A stretch of 64,000 nucleotides of DNA from Gammaproteobacteria bacterium (lineage in GTDB: Bacteria > Pseudomonadota > Gammaproteobacteria > UBA6429 > Thiohalophilaceae): the NCBI GenBank assembly GCA_016125505.1, contig WGLP01000004.1:62001-126000 (forward strand), read 5' to 3'. Position 1 is the first letter of the stretch. Each line of letters starts with the position of its first letter. A program made the translations under genes and the position numbers. Below the pieces are notes generated by a model. That model had not been told where the DNA came from. It made no database searches and saw only the letters and a program-made list of their open reading frames with translations. Below are positions 36,937 through 45,260 of the stretch, piece by piece.

Positions 36937-37839
36937 CTATCTGCCCAACGAAGCCTGCGAAAGCGGGTTCGCCAGCGCCTTCACGGCCTGCTCCATATAT
37001 GGACGCATTGATTCATATTCGGCAACACTCTTGACCACACGGTAACCTTTAAAGCGGGTATGTCGACAGACCTCCCCGCCCCGCACCGTCTTGTTTATGT
37101 CCACCAGGGCCTGCACCACGCGGTCGCCGAGTACCGGGTCAAGGTCGCTGGCCACCAGCACCGCGATGTTAGGCAATTGCGGACTGCGGCTGAGGATACG
37201 GTATGTCGATTCCGTGCCTTGCATCTGCTTGATGACATTGGTGGATGCGATGGCGGCATCGACCTCATCCGCCAGCAAGGCCGCAGTCGCGGCATTGTGG
37301 CTGATGAATGCGCGATACTGCGGCGCCTGATCGCCGACCAGCCCTGCCTTGGCCAGCGCATGCACGCCGACCATGGTCATCAGTGCATTGGGCGGCGGCG
37401 TGGCAATGCGTTTCCCGGCCAATTGCCGGATCTCGGTGATGGGGCTGTCGCTGCGCACGATCAGTAATTGTTGTAACACGCCGTCCAGGGCAAGCCGGAT
37501 CCGATACTTCCCGCTGTCCGCCGCGAGCAGGGCGAAATGCGGGGCGGTCACCACGATATCGTATTGGCGTGCCGCGGTCCGTTGTATGAAGGTAGGAAAA
37601 TCCTTGGCCGTTTCCAGTCTGACCGGGCGTTGCAGGACATCCGTAAGATAATCGCGCAATGGCGCAAAACGCTTGTATAGCGCCACCGTACTCATCTGGG
37701 GGAAGAAGCCCAGGCTCAACGGGGCCACGCCGGCTGGTGATGCCTGATCTGCCCGGGCGTGCGTGCCCGTGGCACCCCCCAAACAGATACACAATGCCAG
37801 CAAAACCGTCCGCCCCTGCATCCGGACGTGTCTACTCAT
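36937..37839 (-). CDS. PhnD-like periplasmic binding protein paired with GGDEF-EAL sensor
   Basis: 300 aa. ATG 37839 follows GAGGCAACG; a TTG 18 nt earlier overlaps that ribosome site. A signal peptide (LLALCICLGGATGTHA) precedes a type II binding protein domain: LSLGFFPQMSTVALYKRF, FVVTAPHFALLA-type strand (DIVVTAPHFALLAAD), and EVDAAIASTNVIKQM. There are no transporter genes next to it, so it is likely a receptor for the adjacent c-di-GMP enzyme. Ligand unknown. Confidence 0.85.
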   Translation of the reverse strand: MSRHVRMQGRTVLLALCICLGGATGTHARADQASPAGVAPLSLGFFPQMSTVALYKRFAPLRDYLTDVLQRPVRLETAKDFPTFIQRTAARQYDIVVTAPHFALLAADSGKYRIRLALDGVLQQLLIVRSDSPITEIRQLAGKRIATPPPNALMTMVGVHALAKAGLVGDQAPQYRAFISHNAATAALLADEVDAAIASTNVIKQMQGTESTYRILSRSPQLPNIAVLVASDLDPVLGDRVVQALVDINKTVRGGEVCRHTRFKGYRVVKSVAEYESMRPYMEQAVKALANPLSQASLGR

Positions 37840-37959
37840 CGTTGCCTCTAAACTCAACGCAATTTGCCGTCAAATGTATATCGGTCTTTATTTGTCCAAA
37901 CATAATAGGATTTCCGCCGAATCGGGTCTCCGGGCGACGAGCGGTCGCCCAAAACCGCC

Positions 37960-38244
37960 TCAATGAGCCCAGATGGCGATCCCCGTTGCGCAGAGCGCCA
38001 GGGCGACGGCGGCCACGGCGACAATGCGATTGTTCCTGACCGCGAGCACCAGATTGCGGTTATTCAGGGCCAGTTCTTCCAGTACCTTCGCCTGTTGTTC
38101 CAGCAAGGCGGCCAACTCGTCCAGTTTCGCGGTATCCGCCTGTGGCACCGCCTGTTTGTTCTTCCGGATCATACCGATGATATCCGCCGCCGCCGAGATT
38201 AAACCCGGTGCGGCATTCAGTACCGTCGCCAGAGGAAACGCCAT
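37960..38244 (-). CDS. Small tail-anchored membrane protein, 94 aa
   Basis: Strong ribosome site (GGAGGGC) before ATG. Residues 35-65 form a likely coiled coil (KLDELAALLEQQAKVLEELAL) and residues 72-91 a single C-terminal membrane helix (IVAVAAVALALCATGIAIW). An N-terminal amphipathic stretch (LISAAADIIGMI) could also touch the membrane. It lies 44 bp before the ABC exporter start-to-end boundary but on the same strand; function unknown. Confidence 0.65.
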   Translation of the reverse strand: MAFPLATVLNAAPGLISAAADIIGMIRKNKQAVPQADTAKLDELAALLEQQAKVLEELALNNRNLVLAVRNNRIVAVAAVALALCATGIAIWAH

Positions 38245-38288
38245 ATGCCCTCCTGAGGGATGTCGCTGTCGTCAAACCAAAGCATAGT

Positions 38289-40058
38289 TTACAGGTCCGC
38301 GCGCTCGCCGGTCTGCAATCGCCAGAGCGCCGCATAAATTCCATCGTGATGCAGCAGTTGCGCGTGCGTACCGGATTCGACGATGCGGCCTTTATCGAGT
38401 ACGTGGATGGTATGCGCATGCCTGACCGTGGACAGGCGGTGGGCGATGATCAGACTGGTACGCCCCACCACCAGCCGCTCCAGGGATCGCTGAATCGCCG
38501 CCTCGGTTTCGTTGTCGACGGCGGAGGTGGCTTCGTCCAGGATCAAGATCGGCGGGTTCTTCAAGATCGCGCGCGCCAGGGCCAGACGCTGGCGCTGTCC
38601 CCCCGATAACTTCATGCCGCGCTCGCCAACCTGCGTGTCGTAGCCCTGCGGCAGTTGCGTGATAAATTCGTGCGCCTCCGCCGCCTGCGCCGCCGCTATG
38701 ATCCTCTCGCGTGATACCGTGTCCATGCCGTAGGCAATGTTCTGCGCCACCGTGGCGTCGGCCAAAAACGTATCCTGCGCCACGTAGCCAATGGCGCGGC
38801 GCAGGTCCTGTAATGCGATCCCGTTAATCGGTTCACCGTCGAGACGTATCTGGCCTTCCTGCGGTTCGTGGAAGCGCAATAACAATTTGATCAGGGTGCT
38901 TTTACCACCGCCGGTGCTGCCGACAAAGGCCACCGTGTCACCCGCCGGGATCGTCAGATCAATATCGTCGATGGCGTAGGTATTGCCCTCGTCGTAACGA
39001 AAGCGCACGTGATCGAAAACCAGTTCACCGCGCACCTGTGCCACCGGCAACGATTTGCCTTCGTAACTGATGACCATCGGTGTCTGCAACAAATCCATGA
39101 CCCGCTGAATCGACGCCATCGAACGCTGATAGAGATCGGTCATCTCCGCCAGGCGCGTCATCGGCCACAGCAGGCGTTGCGTCAAGTACACCAGTACCGA
39201 GTAACTGCCAACGCCGATCTCACCGTTGAGTGCTAGAAAGCCACCATATAAAAGCGTCACCGTGAATCCCGCCAGGATGGCCATGCGAATCACCGGCGTG
39301 ATGGCCGCGGACCAGCGAATCGCCTCGCTGTTGCGTGCGCGATAGGCGTCGGAACCGGCGCTGATATGCGCAGCTTCGTATTCCTCCGCGGTATAGGCCT
39401 TGACCGTCGCGATCCCGGTCAGGTTGTTATTGAGCCGGGTCGCGAGGGCGCCGGCGGCCTCGCGCATGGCGGCATAACGTGGCGCCAGCCGGTTCTGAAA
39501 CCAGAATGCCCCGTACAGAATAAACGGCACGGGCACCAGTGCCAGGAAGGCCAGTTTGCTCGTCAGCATGAAGAACACCGCGCCGACCATCATCGAGCCG
39601 AAAAACACCTGGATCAGATCGTTGGCGCCGCCATTGAGAAAGCGCTCCATCTGGTTGATGTCTTCATTGAGGATCGCCAGGAGATTGCCGGTGCGATTGC
39701 GTTCGAAATAACTCATTTCGAGTTTTTGCACATGACGATACGCCTCCATGCGCATATCGTGCTGGAGGTTCTGCGCCAGATTGCGCCATTTCAGGCTGTA
39801 CAGGTATTCAAAGGCGGATTCGCCAACCCAGATGACAACGGTCAGGATCGCCAGCAGAATCAACTGCTGTTTGGGATCCACTATGCCAACGTGTGCGAGA
39901 AAGGAACCCTTCCGGTTCACCACAACATCCACCGCGACACCGATCAGGACTTCCGGCAGGACATCGAACAACTTGTTGAGCACCGAATAGAACGACGCAA
40001 TCAGCACCTGGGTGCGATACTGGCCGGCATACTGAAATAAACGACGCAGGGGATGCAT
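38289..40058 (-). CDS. MsbA-like ABC exporter (fused permease-ATPase)
   Basis: 589 aa from the ATG at 40058 (MHPLRRLFQYAG); the 38 extra codons upstream look non-coding. Six-helix ABC exporter domain (about 1-310) followed by ATPase: Walker A GSTGGGKST, Q-loop YVAQDTFL, signature LSGGQRQRL, Walker B ILILDEATSAVD and H-loop AHRLST. Forms a homodimer exporting lipids or hydrophobic compounds, or one half of a heterodimer; no partner gene is nearby, so a homodimer is more likely. Confidence 0.92.
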   Translation of the reverse strand: MHPLRRLFQYAGQYRTQVLIASFYSVLNKLFDVLPEVLIGVAVDVVVNRKGSFLAHVGIVDPKQQLILLAILTVVIWVGESAFEYLYSLKWRNLAQNLQHDMRMEAYRHVQKLEMSYFERNRTGNLLAILNEDINQMERFLNGGANDLIQVFFGSMMVGAVFFMLTSKLAFLALVPVPFILYGAFWFQNRLAPRYAAMREAAGALATRLNNNLTGIATVKAYTAEEYEAAHISAGSDAYRARNSEAIRWSAAITPVIRMAILAGFTVTLLYGGFLALNGEIGVGSYSVLVYLTQRLLWPMTRLAEMTDLYQRSMASIQRVMDLLQTPMVISYEGKSLPVAQVRGELVFDHVRFRYDEGNTYAIDDIDLTIPAGDTVAFVGSTGGGKSTLIKLLLRFHEPQEGQIRLDGEPINGIALQDLRRAIGYVAQDTFLADATVAQNIAYGMDTVSRERIIAAAQAAEAHEFITQLPQGYDTQVGERGMKLSGGQRQRLALARAILKNPPILILDEATSAVDNETEAAIQRSLERLVVGRTSLIIAHRLSTVRHAHTIHVLDKGRIVESGTHAQLLHHDGIYAALWRLQTGERADL

Positions 40059-40143
40059 ATACTTGGTGGCATACGATTGAACACAAACGCGACCACTATA
40101 CACGATGCCCTGGGGCGGTGCAGGTTCCGTCCTGATGGCCTCG

Positions 40144-40959
40144 CTATTTTTTTGTGGCCAGGACGCCGTCACCCTGCCGTTGCGCCTGAAACCCCGCCCG
40201 CTGCAGCCGCTTCATGACTTCCCCCGGCACATCCCGGCCACTGGTGAGCTTGTTCGGCGTGCCGGTATAGTGAAACAGCCTGCCCTTGCGCCGAAGCACG
40301 CGGGCAAGCTGCGCGTAAAAAGTCTGTGCATATAACTCGCCGGCGATACCAAAACGCGGCGGGTCATGCAGAATCGCATCGACACTTGCGCTGGGAAGGG
40401 CCGCTATTTGCGTCAGGACATCTGCATGCGTCAGGGATAACACACCGTCTTCCTGCGGCGACCACGGATTGAGTTGCCGCAACCAGATCACATCCGGATT
40501 TTTTTCAAAGGACAGGATGCGTCTGGCCTGACCGCGTACACACCATGCCGCGAAATATCCCAGGCCGCCACAGGTATCCAGGATTATCTTGTCACGCGGC
40601 TGAATCAACTCCACCTTGCGGCGGGCATCTTCATACGGTGAGAGCTGCGACGTCGGCAGCATCTTGATCCCATCGATCTCAAAGGTCGGCGCGCCCCAGG
40701 CGCTGGGCACCAGCTTGATCAGCGACGTATCGTAACGCGCGACCACAGCGAATTGGCCGCCGTCCCAGTAATAAATGCTGCGGTCCTTGGCATTCTGCAG
40801 ATAGGGAAACGCCTGTTCCTGGTACACCCAGGCGTTTTCCGTCAACGTGACGGTCGTCGTGGACAGCTCCAGGTCGAGCGAGCACACGATGCGGGACTCA
40901 CCGGACCGCCGGGCGGCATCCAGTCTTGTCGCGACTTCCAAGGTTAACAAAGGTCCCAT
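40144..40959 (-). CDS. Class I SAM-dependent methyltransferase
   Basis: 271 aa from ATG 40959; an upstream extension to 41076 overlaps the switch-protein gene and reads poorly. SAM-binding loop ILDTCGGLGYFA and acidic motif SFEKNPDV, then a DPPY-like HDPPRFG motif followed by LARVLRRKGRLFHYTGTP, consistent with N-methylation of a planar base or RNA/DNA-related substrate, or a spermidine-synthase-like fold. No target can be named. It may be read through from the upstream signalling operon. Confidence 0.75.
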   Translation of the reverse strand: MGPLLTLEVATRLDAARRSGESRIVCSLDLELSTTTVTLTENAWVYQEQAFPYLQNAKDRSIYYWDGGQFAVVARYDTSLIKLVPSAWGAPTFEIDGIKMLPTSQLSPYEDARRKVELIQPRDKIILDTCGGLGYFAAWCVRGQARRILSFEKNPDVIWLRQLNPWSPQEDGVLSLTHADVLTQIAALPSASVDAILHDPPRFGIAGELYAQTFYAQLARVLRRKGRLFHYTGTPNKLTSGRDVPGEVMKRLQRAGFQAQRQGDGVLATKK

Positions 40960-41063
40960 GGACGCGATTGTAATGACAAACAATAAAGAAATGCCAGGAA
41001 CGCCTGACAATGCCGGCGCGTGCGCGAAAATCCAGTGTAAATAGCCCGGCGGGAATTTATCAG

Positions 41064-42800
41064 CTAGTAATGCCACTGATAGCGGGCGTGGACTTCATTT
41101 CCTTTGTCGTTGAATACTAGCGTCTCGCAAATATTCTTTATCAGCAACAAACCCCTGCCATGGTATCCCGAGGTTTGCGCATCGGTTTTATCCAGAATCG
41201 CCTTGGTATCAAATCCCTCGCCGGTGTCATACACATAGACATCCAGGACGCCGCCCTCCGGATGCGCCGAATGCACGAGTTCGATACTGATAATGCCTTC
41301 GCTCAGTTCCTTAAGCCGTTTCTCCCGCTCCTGCATATAACTGGAAAAGCCGTTCATGCCGGTCTTGATGCTGGAATCCAGTTTCAACAAGCCATGGTCC
41401 AGCGAATTGATAAAGAGCTCTTTTAATATGACAAAAATATCCTGTTTGTATTTATGCAGCTTCTGGAACTCCATTAAAGATTGCACCAGGATTGGCAGCG
41501 GGTCGACCTGGCGCAGCATGTCAGGACCGAAACAATAACTCACCTTCCATTCCGCATTGAACGTCGGCGTCGGATATTCCTTGTGCTTCTTTGCCGCAAT
41601 TGGCTGGGATGTGGCGTCGAGATCGATCTCGATGACGGTGACATCGTCCTGGTTATTCGTACCGCCGACAAACCGCAGCAGATCGTCATGAATACGATCC
41701 GACTTCCAGCCAGGAGGATTTGACCGGATGATACCGAGCACACGATCGGTACCGTATTGCTGCTGCTGCGGATTCTTGGCCTCGACCAGACCGTCAGTAA
41801 ACATCAACAACCTGTCGCCTTCTTCCAATTGCAGGACTTCCATGCTTTGCAGCAGAGACAGATTGCTTTTGATCCCCAGGGGAAAATGTTTCGAAGCGAT
41901 CCGCACACGAATATCACCGTCATTACCAAAGACAATAATATCCGGCAGGCCCGCATTCCAGACGGTCATTTTTCTCGTCTCATGCGAAAACTCCACCAGA
42001 CAGGCCGCCAGGAACAGGCCACGCGGCAGGGTCAACAGTAACTTGGCGTTAATCTCCTCGATAATCTCACTGATTGAAAATCCCTTCTCGGTCATCCCGT
42101 AAAAGATATCTGAAACCGGGATGGCGCCAATCGCCGCCGACAGACCATGCCCGGTAAAATCACCCAGCATGACGTGCAGCTCGCCGGTGGGACGGTAGGC
42201 GGCAAACAGAATATCACCATTGAAGATCGAGGACGGCGACAGGTAATACTTGATGGCATCCGATTTCAGGACCTCACTCTGCATTACCTTGTTAAAAACC
42301 TTTTCCGCTATGGCATAGCTTGCTTCCAGGTAGCTGGTATGCGCCGCCAGTTTGTCGCGCTGGTCCTTGATGGTTTTATGCAGTTTAGCGATCTGCTTGA
42401 AGGTCTGTATCTTCAGGTTCAGAACTGCCGGATTATACGGCTTGATCAGGCAATCGACGCCGCCGCTTTCCAGGCAGGAGACGACGGAATCCGATGAGTT
42501 GTGCGAACTGATAAAGATAATGGGGACGAAAATCTCAGGATTGATGCCTTGTATCTCGCGCGCCACCTGAAAACCGCTTAGCCCGCGCATCACGGTATCC
42601 ATCAGGATTACATCGGGCCAGAACGTTTTGTAGACTTCGATAGCCCGTTCGCCGCTATCGACTTGTGTTGTGATAAATCCCTGTACCTTGAGTATTCCAG
42701 CCAGCAGGTCGGCCTGCGCGATCTCGTCGGCAACGATCATGACGCGAGTCTCGTCTCTCGCGTCCAGCGTTTTATTCATCTCTTCATAGTTAACAGCCAT
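41064..42800 (-). CDS. REC-PP2C-HATPase partner-switch protein (HsbR-like)
   Basis: 578 aa. REC (about 12-135): phospho-Asp in VILMDTVMRG and Lys in LIKPY. SpoIIE/PP2C phosphatase (about 185-385): metal motif GDFTGHGLSAAIGA. C-terminal HATPase (about 430-575) of the anti-sigma kinase type: N-box ELFINSLDHGLL, DTGEGFD and GRGLLLI. The same architecture is known in Pseudomonas HsbR, which phosphorylates and dephosphorylates a STAS antagonist. Its ATG overlaps the STAS gene stop (TGATG), so the two proteins are almost certainly partners. Input is phosphorylation of the REC domain, presumably by a kinase encoded elsewhere. Confidence 0.92.
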   Translation of the reverse strand: MAVNYEEMNKTLDARDETRVMIVADEIAQADLLAGILKVQGFITTQVDSGERAIEVYKTFWPDVILMDTVMRGLSGFQVAREIQGINPEIFVPIIFISSHNSSDSVVSCLESGGVDCLIKPYNPAVLNLKIQTFKQIAKLHKTIKDQRDKLAAHTSYLEASYAIAEKVFNKVMQSEVLKSDAIKYYLSPSSIFNGDILFAAYRPTGELHVMLGDFTGHGLSAAIGAIPVSDIFYGMTEKGFSISEIIEEINAKLLLTLPRGLFLAACLVEFSHETRKMTVWNAGLPDIIVFGNDGDIRVRIASKHFPLGIKSNLSLLQSMEVLQLEEGDRLLMFTDGLVEAKNPQQQQYGTDRVLGIIRSNPPGWKSDRIHDDLLRFVGGTNNQDDVTVIEIDLDATSQPIAAKKHKEYPTPTFNAEWKVSYCFGPDMLRQVDPLPILVQSLMEFQKLHKYKQDIFVILKELFINSLDHGLLKLDSSIKTGMNGFSSYMQEREKRLKELSEGIISIELVHSAHPEGGVLDVYVYDTGEGFDTKAILDKTDAQTSGYHGRGLLLIKNICETLVFNDKGNEVHARYQWHY

Positions 42801-43102
42801 CAACTCACATCAAACATGCGGTCGAACTGCAACATGGAAAACGATTTCCTCAGGTCATCACTGGTATTGACAATCGAAATCTCCGCCTTATCGCCACCCA
42901 CATAATCTTTAAATACCAGCAGCATGCCGAACGCCGAGCTGTCCATGTATTCGGTTCCCCGCAAATCGATAACGTAACGCTTGCCTTTGCCGCTCTCCTC
43001 GTAGGCCTTGCGAAAATCCCCCTGCAGGGAAAGATCGAACATGCCGTCAATCGAAATGGTAACGGTTTTGTTATCGCCTGAAGTATGTTTTCTTAGACTC
43101 AT
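42800..43102 (-). CDS. STAS domain anti-sigma factor antagonist (HsbA/SpoIIAA-like)
   Basis: 100 aa single STAS domain; the phosphorylatable Ser is in YMDSSAFGML. Unphosphorylated protein would bind a kinase/anti-sigma factor or another effector. It is coupled to the REC-PP2C-HATPase gene by a 1-nt stop/start overlap and lies 18 bp after the MCP gene. In Pseudomonas the equivalent switches between FlgM and a diguanylate cyclase. Confidence 0.92.
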   Translation of the reverse strand: MSLRKHTSGDNKTVTISIDGMFDLSLQGDFRKAYEESGKGKRYVIDLRGTEYMDSSAFGMLLVFKDYVGGDKAEISIVNTSDDLRKSFSMLQFDRMFDVS

Positions 43103-43120
43103 ATGTGCCTCAATCTATCG

Positions 43121-44344
43121 CTAGAAAAATTCAACATCATTACCGAGCATCGAATCCTGCCTGACGGGTTTGTGCTTCGCATCCGACATTCTCTTCGAGA
43201 GTTTTTCCAGTTCATGCAGCATATCCGGTTGCCCATCCTGAGCGACCGCATCCGCATTCGACGTCAATGCCGACATCGACCTGTAGCCATCCACCAGTTT
43301 GTCCATGGAGTGCTGCATGTGCTCTATCAATTGCCGGGAGATATCCTCGAATTGCAATGACGTAATTGCAACGCCCACGTTATCCTTGATCTCATCCGTG
43401 ATATCCCTGAGTGCCAGCAGATTTTCATCCGCCTTGCGGTCCAGGGTGGACAATTTCTCCAGCATCGCATCGGCCCTGCTCTTCGCGGACAGATGCACAT
43501 TCATGTCTTTCGCCGCCATGTCATAGATGATCTTGCGGGCGGCGGTGATCGTTTCCTTGGTGGAATTCACCTGTTGCCGGATATTTTCGTTCATATCACG
43601 CGAGCGCGTGGAAAGATTTCTGACCTCGTCGGCAACCACGGAAAAACCGCGCCCGGCTTCGCCTGCCCTGGCGGCTTCGATGGCGGCGTTCAGCGCCAGC
43701 AGGTTGGTCTGATCGGAAATACTCTTGATGTCTTCCAGCAGGGCAAAGATGCCATCCATCTTCTCGACCATGTCATCCATCTTGTGCACAATCAGAATGC
43801 TCTGCTTGCTCACATCGATAATGATGCCGATGAAAAATTCCAGCGTCTCGGAGATAGTGGAATAGAATTCGCGAATATTGATGCCGTCGGCTGCGTGTTC
43901 CGATGCGGACTCATAGTCACTGTCGATGACGGACAAGACGATGTGCTTCTGGGTCTGCCCCAGCTCATTGAGTTTGACAAAGCTTTGATTGAGCTTGCCG
44001 ATGGCATCCTGCAAGACCCCTTTGAGCTGGCCCAGGTCGCTGGCGTTGTCATTGATTTTTTGCGTGAACTGCTGATTAAGTTCGTGCAGGGCGGTTGTCA
44101 TCTGCGCCGGCAGGACATGGCTCCGGGTGGCATCGTCGATATCGCTATCGGCCTCACGTCGAGTGCGACGATACAGCTGATGGTAACTGACATGCCAGAC
44201 AACGGCGGACAGTAACAGCAGACCCGCCATTGCATACTCGGCCCACAGCAATGCCGCCAGCATCGCATTGCCAATACTCGCGATAAGCGCAAACCAGTAA
44301 TAAGGGGAAAAAAAGCGCATGGCGTTCCCTGTCGATTCACTCAT
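43121..44344 (-). CDS. Membrane methyl-accepting chemotaxis-type protein without periplasmic domain
   Basis: 407 aa from ATG 44344 ([12 protein letters not shown]). Two short N-terminal helices (about 15-50) with almost no loop anchor it to the inner membrane, then a long coiled coil and the MCP signalling tip [19 protein letters not shown], followed by [12 protein letters not shown]. There is no extracellular sensor and no HAMP, so the signal must be internal or membrane-borne. Located 18 bp upstream of the STAS gene; a direct link to the partner switch or to CheA/CheW elsewhere is possible. Confidence 0.9.
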   Translation of the reverse strand: MSESTGNAMRFFSPYYWFALIASIGNAMLAALLWAEYAMAGLLLLSAVVWHVSYHQLYRRTRREADSDIDDATRSHVLPAQMTTALHELNQQFTQKINDNASDLGQLKGVLQDAIGKLNQSFVKLNELGQTQKHIVLSVIDSDYESASEHAADGINIREFYSTISETLEFFIGIIIDVSKQSILIVHKMDDMVEKMDGIFALLEDIKSISDQTNLLALNAAIEAARAGEAGRGFSVVADEVRNLSTRSRDMNENIRQQVNSTKETITAARKIIYDMAAKDMNVHLSAKSRADAMLEKLSTLDRKADENLLALRDITDEIKDNVGVAITSLQFEDISRQLIEHMQHSMDKLVDGYRSMSALTSNADAVAQDGQPDMLHELEKLSKRMSDAKHKPVRQDSMLGNDVEFF

Positions 44345-44561
44345 TCGTTGCAACAACTATCCAACACTTATGTTTTGGTATCGGCTTGCGGGACTTATGC
44401 TTTAATGCGGCGGCTGGGCGCGACAAAATACCCATGTGATCAACGCGTCTATATTTTACGCGACAATCAACGAGTTATTGATTGCATCGCGGCTGCAGGG
44501 TGAGCCTGGGTGGAGGTGGGTCAGTGTTATCCTGCGCAGAATTGATGCAGGTCAATTGCGC
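44345..44561. other. Upstream region of the MCP-STAS-switch operon
   Basis: About 215 bp between the MCP start and the end of the SIMPL gene. No gene is seen; it should hold the promoter of the signalling operon, but no convincing -35/-10 or sigma-54 motif was recognised. Confidence 0.3.
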
Positions 44562-45260
44562 TTAATCCATCAGCAATTCGATCTCGCCGCTGACGGTGAC
44601 GGTGACTTGCTGTTTGCCGGGTTCCAGGCTGGGCGCGCTGCTCGCCTCCGCCATTACCCGATAGCGTGGGGTGGGTGGCTGTTGCAAATTGCCGCCGGTA
44701 TCCACCCGCAGGTTGACCAGACGATAACGCTTTCTGCCCAGGTGATGCGTAATCTCCTGCGCCCGCCGGGAAAATGAGGCTATCGCCTGCCCGATGAGCG
44801 ACGCCTGCGCCTGTTCCAGGCGTTTTGCTGAAACCTCATATTGCATTGACTGTAACATCAGGTTCGCCTGGAGTTCGCCGAGCAGGTGACTGAGCACGTC
44901 GCTGTCACCGCTCCTTAATTCGAGGGACTGAGTCACGGACCAGCCCGTGCGATGCTGCTTTTCGTACACCGGATTGGTCTGGTAATCCAGGGTCTGCACC
45001 GAAACCGCCGTGACCTGCTTGCAGCGTTTTATCGCCCCGGCCATGACCTGATTGACTTCCGTCGCCAGCCTGGCGACATCGGTCCCCTGGCGTTGTACCG
45101 ACAGAACCGCTACCAGCGTATCGTTTTCGACATCGGCAACCGCCTGTGCAGACAGCTGAACGCGATCATAGCTTGGCGTCTCAGCGGCCGTAGACAGACT
45201 GACCGACACCAGCATCAGCAAGGACAGCGCTAACCGGATTCGCCACCGGCAGCGATTCAT
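44562..45260 (-). CDS. SIMPL (DUF541) domain exported protein
   Basis: 232 aa with signal peptide (LALSLLMLVSVSLSTAAE). The mature protein has the two-lobed SIMPL/DUF541 fold: VADVENDTLVAVLSV, VQTLDYQTNPVYEK and TVTVSGEIELL at the end. Members are periplasmic and linked to stress tolerance in E. coli (YggE), but the molecular role is unknown. The start overlaps the stop of the PAS-GGDEF-EAL gene by 4 nt, an unusual link between a c-di-GMP enzyme and this family. Confidence 0.88.
   Translation of the reverse strand: MNRCRWRIRLALSLLMLVSVSLSTAAETPSYDRVQLSAQAVADVENDTLVAVLSVQRQGTDVARLATEVNQVMAGAIKRCKQVTAVSVQTLDYQTNPVYEKQHRTGWSVTQSLELRSGDSDVLSHLLGELQANLMLQSMQYEVSAKRLEQAQASLIGQAIASFSRRAQEITHHLGRKRYRLVNLRVDTGGNLQQPPTPRYRVMAEASSAPSLEPGKQQVTVTVSGEIELLMD

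Noticed and set aside
35191-37011. 606-codon open frame on the + strand opposite the GGDEF-EAL gene
   Set aside because: It is antisense to a gene with intact catalytic motifs, has low-complexity His/Gln/Arg-rich sequence and no recognisable domain; open antisense frames of this length follow from codon bias.
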